DNA of 64,000 nt from DASUPK01 sp963819715. Lineage in GTDB: Bacteria > Actinomycetota > Thermoleophilia > Solirubrobacterales > 70-9. The stretch spans positions 1-64,000 of the forward strand of contig CAWFXE010000006.1 of the NCBI GenBank assembly GCA_963819715.1. Reading direction: 5' to 3'. Shown here one piece after another: positions 15,257 through 23,438 of this stretch. The position numbers and the translations under genes are program-made. The notes under the pieces are model-generated. The model did not search any database. It saw only the letters and a program-made list of their open reading frames with translations, and was not told the origin of the DNA. Within the stretch, counting starts at the first letter, position 1. Each line of letters starts with the position of its first letter.

Positions 15257-16663
15257 ATGCATGACTGCGACGTCGTCATCGTCGGGGCCGGCCTCGCCGG
15301 GCTGACGGCGGCGCGCGAGCTGACCGGCGCCGGCCTCGACGTTCAGGTCCTCGAGGCCCGTGACCGCGTCGGCGGCAGGACGCTGAACCACTCGGTCGGA
15401 GAGCGTCCGGAGGATGTCGTCGAGCTCGGCGGTCAGTGGGTGGGACCGACCCAGCTGGAGGTCATGGCGCTGGCCGAGGAGCTGGAGCTGGAGACCTACC
15501 CCACATACACGGACGGGAAGAACCTCTTCGAGGCGAAGCTCGGGAAGGTGAAGAGCTACAGCGGCACCATCCCAATGCTCGGTCCTTTGGTGATGGCCGA
15601 CTACGGCCGCGCCGACCTGCGGCTGAAGCGGCTGATCAAGAAGGTCTCGCCGGAGGCCCCGTGGGAGGCCTCGAGGGCCGAGGAGCTCGACGGGCAGACG
15701 TTCGAGACCTGGATCCGTGGCGCCACCCGCACCAGGACGGCCCGCGAGGCGATCGCGATGGCCTGCCACGCCGTCTTCGCCGTCGAGCCCTCCGAGATCT
15801 CCCTGCTCCACGTCCTCTTCTACGCGGCGTCGGCGGGGGGATGGGACGACCTGCTCGACACCGACGGCGGTGCCCAGCAGGACCGGATCGTCGGTGGGTC
15901 GCAGCTGATCTCGCTGCGGATGGCCGAGGAGCTCGGCGACCGGATCAGCCTCTCCACCCCGGTGCGCTCGATTCGCGTCGAGGGCGACGGCGTCGTCGCG
16001 GGCGAGGTGCGGGCGCGGCGGGTGATCGTCGCGGTGCCGCCGGCTCTCGCCGGGCGGATCAACTACGACCCGATCTTGCCGGGGGCGCGCGACCAGCTCA
16101 CGCAGAGAATGCCGATGGGCTCGGTGATCAAGACCATGTCGATCTACGACGAGCCGTTCTGGCGCCGGGAGGGGCTTTCCGGGTCGGCGGTCAGCCTCCC
16201 CGGCCCGGCGCAGGTGATCTTCGACAACACGCCCCCAAATGGCGCGCCGGGCGTGCTGCTCGGCTTCCTGGAGGCCGATGATGCTCGTGTCCTCGGCCGG
16301 GTCAGCGAGACGCAGCGGCGCGAGGCGGTGACCGGTGGGCTCGCTCGCGTCTTCGGCCCGCGGGCCGCGAAGCCGAGCGGCTACGTCGAGAAGAACTGGA
16401 CCGCCGAGCCCTACTCCCGCGGCTGCTACGCGGGGGTCTTCGGGCCGGGAGCCTGGACCTCCTTCGGCACCTCGCTGCGTGAGCCGATCGACCGGATCCA
16501 CTGGGCGGGAACGGAGACCGCCACCCGCTGGATGGGGTACTTCGACGGCGCCGTCCAGTCCGGCAAGCGAGCGGCTGCCGAGGTCATGCGCTCCGAGGGC
16601 TCCGCCCTGGCCACTGCGGCCGGCGCGCGCGCCGCTCAGGCTTCCCGCGTAGTCCCCGGATGA
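15257..16663 (+). CDS. Flavin monoamine oxidase family protein
   Basis: FAD-dependent amine oxidase of 468 aa. The N-terminal dinucleotide fold reads VVIVGAGLAGLTAAREL with EARDRVGGR, the classic FAD/GG-doublet motif. The C-terminus has IHWAGTETATRWMGYFDGAVQSG, the conserved FAD-contacting region of monoamine oxidases. No signal peptide or membrane anchor is present, so it is a soluble enzyme. It would oxidise a primary or polyamine to an aldehyde, releasing ammonia and H2O2. It lies 18 bases after the aminotransferase gene and overlaps the next gene by four bases. Confidence 0.87.
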   Translation: MHDCDVVIVGAGLAGLTAARELTGAGLDVQVLEARDRVGGRTLNHSVGERPEDVVELGGQWVGPTQLEVMALAEELELETYPTYTDGKNLFEAKLGKVKSYSGTIPMLGPLVMADYGRADLRLKRLIKKVSPEAPWEASRAEELDGQTFETWIRGATRTRTAREAIAMACHAVFAVEPSEISLLHVLFYAASAGGWDDLLDTDGGAQQDRIVGGSQLISLRMAEELGDRISLSTPVRSIRVEGDGVVAGEVRARRVIVAVPPALAGRINYDPILPGARDQLTQRMPMGSVIKTMSIYDEPFWRREGLSGSAVSLPGPAQVIFDNTPPNGAPGVLLGFLEADDARVLGRVSETQRREAVTGGLARVFGPRAAKPSGYVEKNWTAEPYSRGCYAGVFGPGAWTSFGTSLREPIDRIHWAGTETATRWMGYFDGAVQSGKRAAAEVMRSEGSALATAAGARAAQASRVVPG

Positions 16664-17493
16664 ACCTGATCGACGTCCGGCATCTCGGCCGAGAGCGGGT
16701 GATCGGCTGCTGGGAGCTCGACGGCGTGCTGATCGACCCCGGGCCGACCAGCTCGATGGAGAACCTGATCCAGGAGCTCGGCGGCGAGGAGCCGCGGGCG
16801 CTGCTCCTCACCCACATCCATCTCGATCACGCCGGGGCCACGGGCAACCTCGTGCGGCGCTGGCCCGAGTTGCCCGTCTACGTCCACGAGCGCGGCGCCC
16901 GCCACCTGGCCGATCCGGCCAAGCTGCTCGCAAGCGCGGAGCGGCTTTACGGCGATCAGATGCAGCGACTCTGGGGCGAGGTCGCCCCGGTCCCGGAGCG
17001 AAATCTCAACCCGCTGAGTGGGGGAGAGGAAGTGCTCGGCTTCAAGGTCGCCTACACACCTGGCCACGCCTCCCACCACGTCAGCTACTTCCATGCGCCG
17101 AGCCGCCGCGCCTTCGTCGGGGACATGGCCGCGGTCCGCATCCCCCCAAGCGACTTCATCATGCCGCCGACGCCTCCCCCGGACATCGACCTCGAACTCT
17201 GGGAGGACTCGATCGACCGGATTGGTGACTGGCAGCCCACCAGCCTCGGCCTGACCCACTTCGGAGTCATCAACGAGCCGGAGGCGCACCTCGGGCGTGT
17301 CCGTGAGCGTCTGCGGGAGCAGGGCGAGCTTGCGCGCGAGCTCTCCTCGGAGGAGTTCGAAGCTCGCATTCGCGAGCAGGTGACCGGTGAGGCCGATTCC
17401 GAGACGGCCGAGGCGCTGCTTCAGGCGGTGCCGCCCGAGCAGCAGTGGTGGGGGCTCGACCGCTACTGGAGCAAGCGAGGCGCACGCAGCTAG
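16660..17493 (+). CDS. MBL-fold metallohydrolase
   Basis: Metallo-beta-lactamase-fold hydrolase of 277 aa. The dinuclear metal site is HIHLDHAG near residue 51, with YTPGHASHH and FVGDMAAV providing further ligands and a C-terminal histidine in LTHFGV. The C-terminal helical extension is typical of glyoxalase-II-like and lactonase-like members. ATGA overlap with the amine oxidase gene indicates a shared mRNA. It may process a thioester or lactone generated by the amine pathway; this is inference from context. Confidence 0.82.
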   Translation: MNLIDVRHLGRERVIGCWELDGVLIDPGPTSSMENLIQELGGEEPRALLLTHIHLDHAGATGNLVRRWPELPVYVHERGARHLADPAKLLASAERLYGDQMQRLWGEVAPVPERNLNPLSGGEEVLGFKVAYTPGHASHHVSYFHAPSRRAFVGDMAAVRIPPSDFIMPPTPPPDIDLELWEDSIDRIGDWQPTSLGLTHFGVINEPEAHLGRVRERLREQGELARELSSEEFEARIREQVTGEADSETAEALLQAVPPEQQWWGLDRYWSKRGARS

Positions 17494-17563
17494 TACGGGA
17501 TTCGCGGCCTTTCTACGGGAAATTGCGGATGCGCTGGGGTGGAGGGCGGACGATTGTGAACTC

Positions 17564-18613
17564 GTGTCCTTTCTGCGCTCGTACTTCGCCCGCAGAGACG
17601 ATCCCTACGCGGGGGGCGATCTCGACAACGCCCAGCGGATCGGCTCGGTCCTCTTTGGCCTCCAAGTGGTCCTCGTCGGCGTCCTCCTTCCGCTCAGCCC
17701 GCCGACCCATGCGATCGGCGGGGCCGGCTGGATCGTCACGGCAGGCATCGTGGCCACCGGCGTCCTCGTCACCTATGGAATGCGCAAGAGACGCTTCGCC
17801 GGCTGGACCGCACTGCTCGCCTGTTCCTATGGCGCCGTCGCGGCTCTTGAGGTGATGCAGTGGCTCGGCGGTGGCATCGAGGCCCCCTACGAGCGAGCGA
17901 TCCTCCTGCCGGTGTTCTTCGTCGCCGCGATCCATCCGCCGCGGAGGATCGCGGCCTTCATCGGCTTCGTCGCGCTGGCCCTGGTCGTGCCGTTCCTCTA
18001 CGACGGCTGGGACGCTCAGGCGGCCGGCGCATCCCTGGCCATCCTCGTGATCTACATGGGGCTCTCGATCGGGGTCAACGTGCCCATGAGCGCGATTCGC
18101 GCCCAGCGTCTCGCGCACGCCCAGGACGAGGCCGCGGCGCGGGAGGAGGCACGCCACGATGCTCTCACCGGCCTGCGGAATCGCCGCGCCTTCGACGAGG
18201 TCCTCGCCGAGGAGGTCAAGCTCACCCGTCGCCTGGGGATTCCGCTGACGGTGGCGATGATCGACATCGTCAACTTCAAGCAGGTCAACGACCGCTGGGG
18301 CCCGGCCGAGGGCGATCGTTGCCTGCGGACCGTCGCCGAGGCGCTCCTCGATTCGCTCCGCGACCCGGATCAGGTCTTCCGGTGGGGAGGGGATGAGTTC
18401 GCCCTGATCCTCACCGGGACGGCCGCGGAGGACGCAGGCGCGGTGAGGGACAGGTTGTCGCTGATCGTCTCGTCCGCGTGCAGCAGGCCGGATGAGACGC
18501 CGATCGAGATCCGCTTCGCCGTCGCTCAGGCGCAGGAGGAAGAGGTGCCCGAGGAGATCGTCGAGATGGCCGGGCTGGCGATGACCGCCGCCAAGATGGA
18601 CCGAAGCGTCTAG
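17564..18613 (+). CDS. Membrane diguanylate cyclase (GGDEF)
   Basis: Protein of 349 aa with six predicted transmembrane helices (about residues 20-185) followed by a coiled linker and a GGDEF domain. The domain contains HDALTGLRNRRAFDE, the substrate-binding IDIVNFKQVNDRWG and the intact signature RWGGDEFALIL, so cyclic-di-GMP synthesis is expected. No RxxD inhibitory site is evident five residues before the signature. The start is uncertain; GTG at 17564 follows GGAGGGCGGA and precedes the first helix. Its stop overlaps the convergent zinc-finger gene. Confidence 0.82.
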   Translation: MSFLRSYFARRDDPYAGGDLDNAQRIGSVLFGLQVVLVGVLLPLSPPTHAIGGAGWIVTAGIVATGVLVTYGMRKRRFAGWTALLACSYGAVAALEVMQWLGGGIEAPYERAILLPVFFVAAIHPPRRIAAFIGFVALALVVPFLYDGWDAQAAGASLAILVIYMGLSIGVNVPMSAIRAQRLAHAQDEAAAREEARHDALTGLRNRRAFDEVLAEEVKLTRRLGIPLTVAMIDIVNFKQVNDRWGPAEGDRCLRTVAEALLDSLRDPDQVFRWGGDEFALILTGTAAEDAGAVRDRLSLIVSSACSRPDETPIEIRFAVAQAQEEEVPEEIVEMAGLAMTAAKMDRSV

Positions 18614-18876
18614 TCGTCCACCCAGGCGACGTCGTCGAGGTAGCAGTAGGTCCAGTTCTCGCGTGGCTCCAGGGAGCTGACGATCGGGTGGTCGCTGGCC
18701 GCGACGTGCGCGCTGGCGTGCTTGTTGGGGGAGGAATCGCAGCAGCCGACATGACCGCAGCTTCGGCATACCCGAAGGTGGACCCAGCGGCCGCCGATCG
18801 CGAGGCAGTCCTCACAGCCCTCGAACTCCGTCGGCTTCTCGACGGTGATGTGATCCAGGTGGCCCCAGTCCGGCAC
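18610..18876 (-). CDS. UBP-type zinc finger protein
   Basis: An 88-aa protein made almost entirely of a UBP-type (ubiquitin-hydrolase-like) zinc finger: CEDC, then CRSCGHVGCC with S-P-N-K-H-A-S-A-H and a final SDHPIV histidine. In eukaryotes this finger binds the ubiquitin C-terminus; bacterial stand-alone copies have no known ligand. GTG at 18876 is the only near start. It lies 22 bases downstream of the minus-strand GGDEF gene and probably shares its mRNA. Confidence 0.75.
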   Translation of the reverse strand: MPDWGHLDHITVEKPTEFEGCEDCLAIGGRWVHLRVCRSCGHVGCCDSSPNKHASAHVAASDHPIVSSLEPRENWTYCYLDDVAWVDD

Positions 18877-18898
18877 CCGGCCGAGACTACAGCCGGGC

Positions 18899-19987
18899 CT
18901 AGGCCGGGTCGGGCTCCGGCGTGGGCTCGAGCGGAGCCGCGGCGAATCGCGGCGCGTGGATTGCGATGGTCCGGTTGCGGCCGTGGCGCTTGGCCTCATA
19001 GAGCGCCCGATCGGCGCGGACGAGCAACTCGGCGCCTGACTCGACGCCGTCCCATTCGGCGATTCCGGCGGAAACCGTTTCCTCACTCGGGACGCAAGCC
19101 CGCAGGGTCTCGATCACGTCCTGAGCCTGGTGCGCATCGGTCGCGGTCAGCAGAACCGCGAACTCCTCGCCGCCGTGCCGGGCGATCAGATCGGTCGAGC
19201 GAAGCCGGGCGCGCCACATCGACGCCGCCTCCTTCAGGTGCAGGTCGCCGGCGGGGTGACCGTTCAGGTCGTTGAATTCCTTGAAGTGGTCGAGGTCCAG
19301 CAGGGCGGCGCAGACCGGCGCGCCGCTGCGGTTGGCGAGGGCGAGCTCCCGGTCCAGGGCCTCGTCCCAGGCACGGCGGTTGGGCAGGCCGGTGAGAGCG
19401 TCGGTGCGCGCCATCATCCCGAGCTGGGACTGGAGCCTCTCCCGCTGGCGGACGAGCTCGTTGATCGAGAGTCCGGCGATACCCGCAACGCCCATCCAGA
19501 AGGCCGCGGCCATCGGCTCGAGCGCTGGATAGTCCTGGAACGCCGGGGAGGGGATCGCGAGCGTGATGCCCAGGCCAAAGATTGAGACCAGCAGCTGCCC
19601 GCGCGTGCCGTAGAAGGCGAACCAGATCACCGGCAGCAGGACCACGGGCGTGTACGCGGCGGTGACGCTCTCGTGCGAGCTGCGCACCAGGGCGACCAAT
19701 ACAAACGTCAGCAGAGGCGGGATCGCCTGAGACCAGGTCGGCAGGCGCTCCCAGGGCAGGAGGAGGGCGCTTCCAACCATCACCGGGATCGTGGCGAGCG
19801 CGATCACGTCGCCGGTGCTCGGCCAGTCGGGGAGCAGGGGCAGGAAGACGCAGGCGAGCATCCCGGCGGTCACCCACGGCAGGCATCGCAGCCCCACGCC
19901 GTCCCCGTCGAACGGGCGACCGCGGGTCACATCGAGTCCCGCATCGCTCAACCTCTGAAGCGCCGTCCGCCCCTTGCTGCGCAGCAC
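18899..19987 (-). CDS. Membrane diguanylate cyclase (GGDEF)
   Basis: About 362 aa: six predicted transmembrane helices, a short coiled linker (LVRQRERLQSQ) and a GGDEF domain with TDALTGLPNRRAWDEAL, LLDLDHFKEFNDLNGH and the active signature RHGGEEFAVLL. Expected to make cyclic-di-GMP. The open frame runs back to 20296, but that part is antisense to the cysteine hydrolase gene; GTG at 19987 is a reasonable start and another GTG lies 60 bases downstream. The C-terminal tail is proline/glutamate-rich. The sensed signal is unknown. Confidence 0.8.
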   Translation of the reverse strand: MLRSKGRTALQRLSDAGLDVTRGRPFDGDGVGLRCLPWVTAGMLACVFLPLLPDWPSTGDVIALATIPVMVGSALLLPWERLPTWSQAIPPLLTFVLVALVRSSHESVTAAYTPVVLLPVIWFAFYGTRGQLLVSIFGLGITLAIPSPAFQDYPALEPMAAAFWMGVAGIAGLSINELVRQRERLQSQLGMMARTDALTGLPNRRAWDEALDRELALANRSGAPVCAALLDLDHFKEFNDLNGHPAGDLHLKEAASMWRARLRSTDLIARHGGEEFAVLLTATDAHQAQDVIETLRACVPSEETVSAGIAEWDGVESGAELLVRADRALYEAKRHGRNRTIAIHAPRFAAAPLEPTPEPDPA

Positions 19988-20080
19988 GGCGGCGAAGGTA
20001 CCCGTGTATTGGGTGTCGCAACAAGGCCCTTTCTGGGTAGCCGGGCCGTCCACGCCTGCGATTAGTAGCCTCCGAGCGCT

Positions 20081-20626
20081 ATGGCGAGCAGGACGCTTCT
20101 CATCATCGACATCCAGCGCGACTACTTCCCCGGCGGCGCCTACCCGCTGGTGGGGCCCGAGGCCGCGGCGGAGGCGGCGAGCAACGTGCTCGGCCGATTT
20201 CGCGAGGCCGGCGACCCGGTGATCCACATGAAGCACGTATGGGACGCGCCGGACGCGGAGTTCATGCGCGCGGGGACCGATGGCGTCGAGATCCATCCCG
20301 CCGTCGCGCCCGCCGACGGCGAGCCGGTGCTGGAGAAGGCGAACCCGAACTCATTCCTGGACACGGGCCTCGAAGAGGCGCTTCGCGAGCGCGGCACCGA
20401 AGACCTGGTGGTCGCCGGGATGATGAGCTCGATGTGCGTCGACGCGACCGTCAGGGCGGCGGCCGATCTGGGCTTCTCACCGACCGTGGTTCACGACGCC
20501 TGCGCGGCCCCGGACCTGGAGTTCAACGGGGTGGAAGTGCCGGGCGCGGCGGTCCACGCGGCTTTCATGGCCGCGCTCGCCGACGGATACGCCGAGTTGA
20601 CGAGCGCCGCCGAGCTGGTCGAGTGA
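20081..20626 (+). CDS. Isochorismatase-family cysteine hydrolase
   Basis: Protein of 181 aa in the isochorismatase/nicotinamidase superfamily. The catalytic triad is visible: Asp in LLIIDIQRDYF (residue 10), Lys in LEKANPNSF (near 87) and Cys in GMMSSMCVDATVRAA (near 118). The cis-peptide VVAGMM precedes the Cys. Likely hydrolyses an amide such as nicotinamide or a related metabolite. It stands between two minus-strand cyclic-di-GMP genes, with no operon partner. Substrate cannot be fixed from sequence. Confidence 0.83.
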   Translation: MASRTLLIIDIQRDYFPGGAYPLVGPEAAAEAASNVLGRFREAGDPVIHMKHVWDAPDAEFMRAGTDGVEIHPAVAPADGEPVLEKANPNSFLDTGLEEALRERGTEDLVVAGMMSSMCVDATVRAAADLGFSPTVVHDACAAPDLEFNGVEVPGAAVHAAFMAALADGYAELTSAAELVE

Positions 20627-20627
20627 C

Positions 20628-22205
20628 TTAGGCCGTCTGGGCGAGCCTGGCCTCGAGATCCGCTGCAAATGCCGAGAGCTCGGCGGGGCTGGTCGGTCTC
20701 CCGAGCAGGTAACCCTGGCCCTGGTAGCAGCCGAGCTCGGCCAGCCGCCCAGCCTGCTCGCGGGTTTCGATTCCCTCGGCGATCACGTCGAGGCCGAAGG
20801 AGCGGGCCATTCCGATGACCGCCGTGACGATGGCCTCGTCCTCCGTCTCCCCTCTGGCGAGATTGGCCACGAACGCCTGATCGATCTTGAGGGCGTCAAT
20901 GGGAAATCGCTGGAGATGGCTGAGTGAGGAGAACCCGGTGCCGAAGTCATCCAGCAGCACCCTGAAGCCCATGGCCCAGAGCTGGGAGAGGGTGTCGATC
21001 GTCCCGCTGGAGTCAACGAGGAGGGCATGCTCGGTGATCTCGAGCGAGATGTCCCCGACCGCCGCCCCGCTCAGGGCGACCTCACGTCGCAGGTCCTGGG
21101 CGAAATTCGGCTGGGCCAGCTGCCTCATCGAGATGTTTACGTGGAGTGGCAGCAGTGAATGCGAGTTCGGCAGCGACCGCGCCTTCGCGGCGAGGCCACA
21201 CGCTTCCGTCAGCACCCAGGAGCCGATCGACATGATCGCTCCGCTCTCCTCGGCGACCGGAATGAACTCCTTGGGCGAGACCGCCCCAAGTGTCGGGTGG
21301 TTCCAGCGAAGGAGTGCCTCAGAGCCGACGGGTCGCTCGTCGGGCAGGGTCACGATCGGCTGCGCCACGATGCTGAGCTCACCGCGGACGGGGGCATCTC
21401 GGAGCGAGCGCTCGATCTCGAGACGCCGCTCGATGCCCTCGCGAATCGCGTGGTCGAAGAGCTCGAGATCGCCGCGGCTGCGCTTCTTCGCCCGGCAGAG
21501 CGCCGCCTGCGCCCGCGCAATCAGCTGCTCCGCACTGTCCTCTCCCGAGCCCAGCGCGATGCCGATCGTCGCTGAGACCCGGTGCGGCGCTCCATTGACG
21601 ACGAACGGACTGCGGAAGCCATCGAGCACTTGCCGGGCGAGCTCCCGTGCCTTGTCCTCGGTCGCGCCCGTGCAGACTGCTGCAAACTGGTCCGCGTTGA
21701 GGCGCCCGACCATGTCCTCCGGGCCGAGCGCGCTCCAGACTCGCCTGGATACGGACCGGAGCAGGTCATCGCCGGCGGCGTATCCGAAGGCATTGTTGAT
21801 GCCCTCAAAGCCGTCGATGTCGAGCGCGATCAGCGCCACTCTCGCCTGGGCTCGACCGACCTCCGCCAGGTCCTTGCTGAGCCGCTCCGTCAGGTAGTGG
21901 CGATTCGGTCCCTGGGTGACGGGGTCAAAGAGAGCCTGGCGACTGGATTCCACCTCCGCGCGCCTGCGTTCGATGGCGTCTCCGAGGATGTGCGCTGTCG
22001 CCTCCACGAACGCTCCGTTGGGCCTACGAGGAGGCACAGGCTTCGCGGTCGACCCGACCAGTGCGCCCAACGGCCCGTTTGGACCAGGGATCACTGCGCC
22101 GATCGATTCCACCTCGCCACCTGCCAGCAGCCGGTCGGCTGCGTTGGTCAGCTCGCGCAACGCCTGCGCACTCGGTTCTCCGGCGGTAACGACGGTCGGC
22201 GCCAC
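20628..22205 (-). CDS. GGDEF-EAL cyclic-di-GMP phosphodiesterase (5' part frameshifted)
   Basis: The 525-codon frame encodes the second half of a GAF domain, a degenerate GGDEF domain (NADQF in place of GGDEF) and a complete EAL domain. Catalytic EAL residues are all present: EALLRW, NISMRQL, the ITEH glutamate, LLDDFGTGFSSLSHL, KID and EGIET. Hydrolysis of cyclic-di-GMP is therefore predicted, with the GGDEF part perhaps binding GTP as a regulator. The first half of the GAF domain lies upstream in another frame (22246-22527). One extra base near 22247 separates them, so the gene is either frameshifted or misread there. GTG at 22205 is only the nominal start. Confidence 0.8.
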   Translation of the reverse strand: MAPTVVTAGEPSAQALRELTNAADRLLAGGEVESIGAVIPGPNGPLGALVGSTAKPVPPRRPNGAFVEATAHILGDAIERRRAEVESSRQALFDPVTQGPNRHYLTERLSKDLAEVGRAQARVALIALDIDGFEGINNAFGYAAGDDLLRSVSRRVWSALGPEDMVGRLNADQFAAVCTGATEDKARELARQVLDGFRSPFVVNGAPHRVSATIGIALGSGEDSAEQLIARAQAALCRAKKRSRGDLELFDHAIREGIERRLEIERSLRDAPVRGELSIVAQPIVTLPDERPVGSEALLRWNHPTLGAVSPKEFIPVAEESGAIMSIGSWVLTEACGLAAKARSLPNSHSLLPLHVNISMRQLAQPNFAQDLRREVALSGAAVGDISLEITEHALLVDSSGTIDTLSQLWAMGFRVLLDDFGTGFSSLSHLQRFPIDALKIDQAFVANLARGETEDEAIVTAVIGMARSFGLDVIAEGIETREQAGRLAELGCYQGQGYLLGRPTSPAELSAFAADLEARLAQTA

Positions 22206-22245
22206 AGCTCCACAATGCGCGGCGGGCGTGACGATCGCGTCGGTC

Positions 22246-22527
22246 TATCTGGACACACTCGACCATCGCCTCGGCGGCGAGCTGAAACGGCTCCGGGAGC
22301 TCAGCGCCCGCGAGAGCGCGACGGCCAAGGGCGGCCACCTGCTCCATCATCATCAGGCGCTGGTCGAGATCGCGGGCCTCCGGCGGAAGAAGACCCTCGA
22401 GCCTCCGGCAAGAACGGACGCCGTTGCTCCCGGTTTCGGTTCCCAGCTCTCCTCGGTATCCCCCAGAGATCTCTGGAGGAGCAAGGCTTACACAAAACTG
22501 GGTAAAGCCCTGCGACATCGGTCCCAA
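22246..22527 (-). pseudogene. 5' part of the GAF-GGDEF-EAL gene, out of frame
   Basis: This frame encodes RDLDQRLMMMEQVAALG through LAAEAMVECVQ, the start of a GAF-type sensor region. Dropping one base near 22247 continues it as TDAIVTPAAHCGAVAPTVV, straight into the frame at 20628-22205. Without that correction the downstream frame meets TAG. The true start is not clear (ATGs at 22347-22353 and 22518-22527). Treat together with the next feature as one gene. Confidence 0.6.
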
Positions 22528-22556
22528 CTCAACAAATGTTGTCTCGCGGCACTACT

Positions 22557-22601
22557 GGGCAGGGCCCGGCGCGGGATGTCGCCGGGACCCTGCCCTTCTT
22601 T
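22557..22601 (+). terminator. Strong intrinsic terminator without an obvious upstream gene
   Basis: GGGCAGGG-CCCGGCG (22557-22571) pairs with CGCCGGG-A-CCCTGCCC (22580-22595), a 15-bp stem with a single bulged A, followed by TTCTTT. It faces plus, yet the nearest plus-strand gene upstream ends at 20626. It may end a leader or antisense RNA started near 22450, or attenuate transcription into the GH16 gene. Apart from this and the GAF relic, 22206-22679 shows nothing further. Confidence 0.65.
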
Positions 22602-22679
22602 GCAGCGCCACCCGAGGAAGGATGGGCATCGAGTGCGCCGCTGAGAACAGCCGCTACTTGATATTCGGTAGACCCAGGA

Positions 22680-23303
22680 TTGCTCTTGAGATCGCCTCCG
22701 GGCGGGACCCTGAAGCTGACGGCCCGCAAGGAAGCTGCCCCCTTCAACTGCACTAGCGCCTTCACGACGCAGTACACCAGCGGATCGGTAAGCACCGCCC
22801 AGGGGCGGTTCAGCCAGGCATATGGACGCTTCGAGATCCGCGCGAAGGTTCCGCCCGCCCAGGTGAAGGGATTGCAGAGCTCCCTCTGGCTCTGGCCGGA
22901 TGACGCCTACCACTACGGGGCACCCCCGGCCTCGGGTGAGATCGACATCGCGGAGATGTTCTCTCAGTACCCCGATCGGGCGATCCCGTACGTCCACTAC
23001 AACCCGCTGCTGCTCACCGACCCGCTCGCCACGAACAATCTGTGCTTCATCACGAACATCTCCGCCTTCCACACCTACACGCTGGTGTGGAGTGCGAGCA
23101 ACATCGCGTCCTACTACGACGGCCAGCTCTGCCTGGTCGACTCCTGGGTCCCTGCGCTGCCGCTGCAGAAGCCGCAGCCGTTCGACCAGCCGTTCTTCGT
23201 CGCCCTGACCCAGGCCCTCGGCGTCGGCACCAACGATTTCAACCCCACGACCACGCCGCTGCCCGCGACGACCGAGGTCGACTACGTGCGGGTCTGGAAG
23301 TAG
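22680..23303 (+). CDS. Glycoside hydrolase family 16 (laminarinase-like), N-terminally truncated
   Basis: A 207-codon frame covering most of a GH16 beta-glucanase jelly-roll. The catalytic EIDIAE (ExDxxE) is intact near residue 85 in ASGEIDIAEMF, and the fold continues to the usual terminal strand TTEVDYVRVWK. Missing are the signal peptide and the first strands that normally precede GTLKLTARKE; the frame just begins MLLRSPPGG. With no export signal or start region it is probably a 5'-truncated gene or mis-assembled at its start. In intact relatives the enzyme is secreted and cleaves beta-1,3-glucans. Confidence 0.72.
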   Translation: MLLRSPPGGTLKLTARKEAAPFNCTSAFTTQYTSGSVSTAQGRFSQAYGRFEIRAKVPPAQVKGLQSSLWLWPDDAYHYGAPPASGEIDIAEMFSQYPDRAIPYVHYNPLLLTDPLATNNLCFITNISAFHTYTLVWSASNIASYYDGQLCLVDSWVPALPLQKPQPFDQPFFVALTQALGVGTNDFNPTTTPLPATTEVDYVRVWK

Positions 23304-23334
23304 CCGCGCCAAGAAGAAGCGGAAGTAGGGCGTG

Positions 23335-23438
23335 GGACGGCTTCGCCATCAGATCGCGGCCACAAGCGGCCGCCCCGCAAACAGAACGGCCGGCTTTCGC
23401 CGGCCGTTCGAAGTAGTGCGGCCTGGTGGCCGCTAGCC
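23335..23438. repeat. Intergenic hairpin repeat, copy 1
   Basis: Shares with 60139-60240 a 44-base block (two mismatches) beginning GACGGCTTCGCCATCAGATC and an identical 19-base end GCGGCCTGGTGGCCGCTAG; the middles differ. Both blocks are self-complementary (GCGGCC/GGCCGC). The middle here is a strong hairpin at 23384-23408 (GAACGGCCGGC and its complement), likely the terminator for nrdJ and GH16. The repeat end contains the nrdJ stop codon. Confidence 0.7.

Noticed and set aside
22440..22600. Cyclic-di-GMP riboswitch upstream of the EAL or GH16 gene
   Set aside because: Context was suggestive, but I cannot find the conserved GEMM-I core or tetraloop-receptor sequences on either strand.
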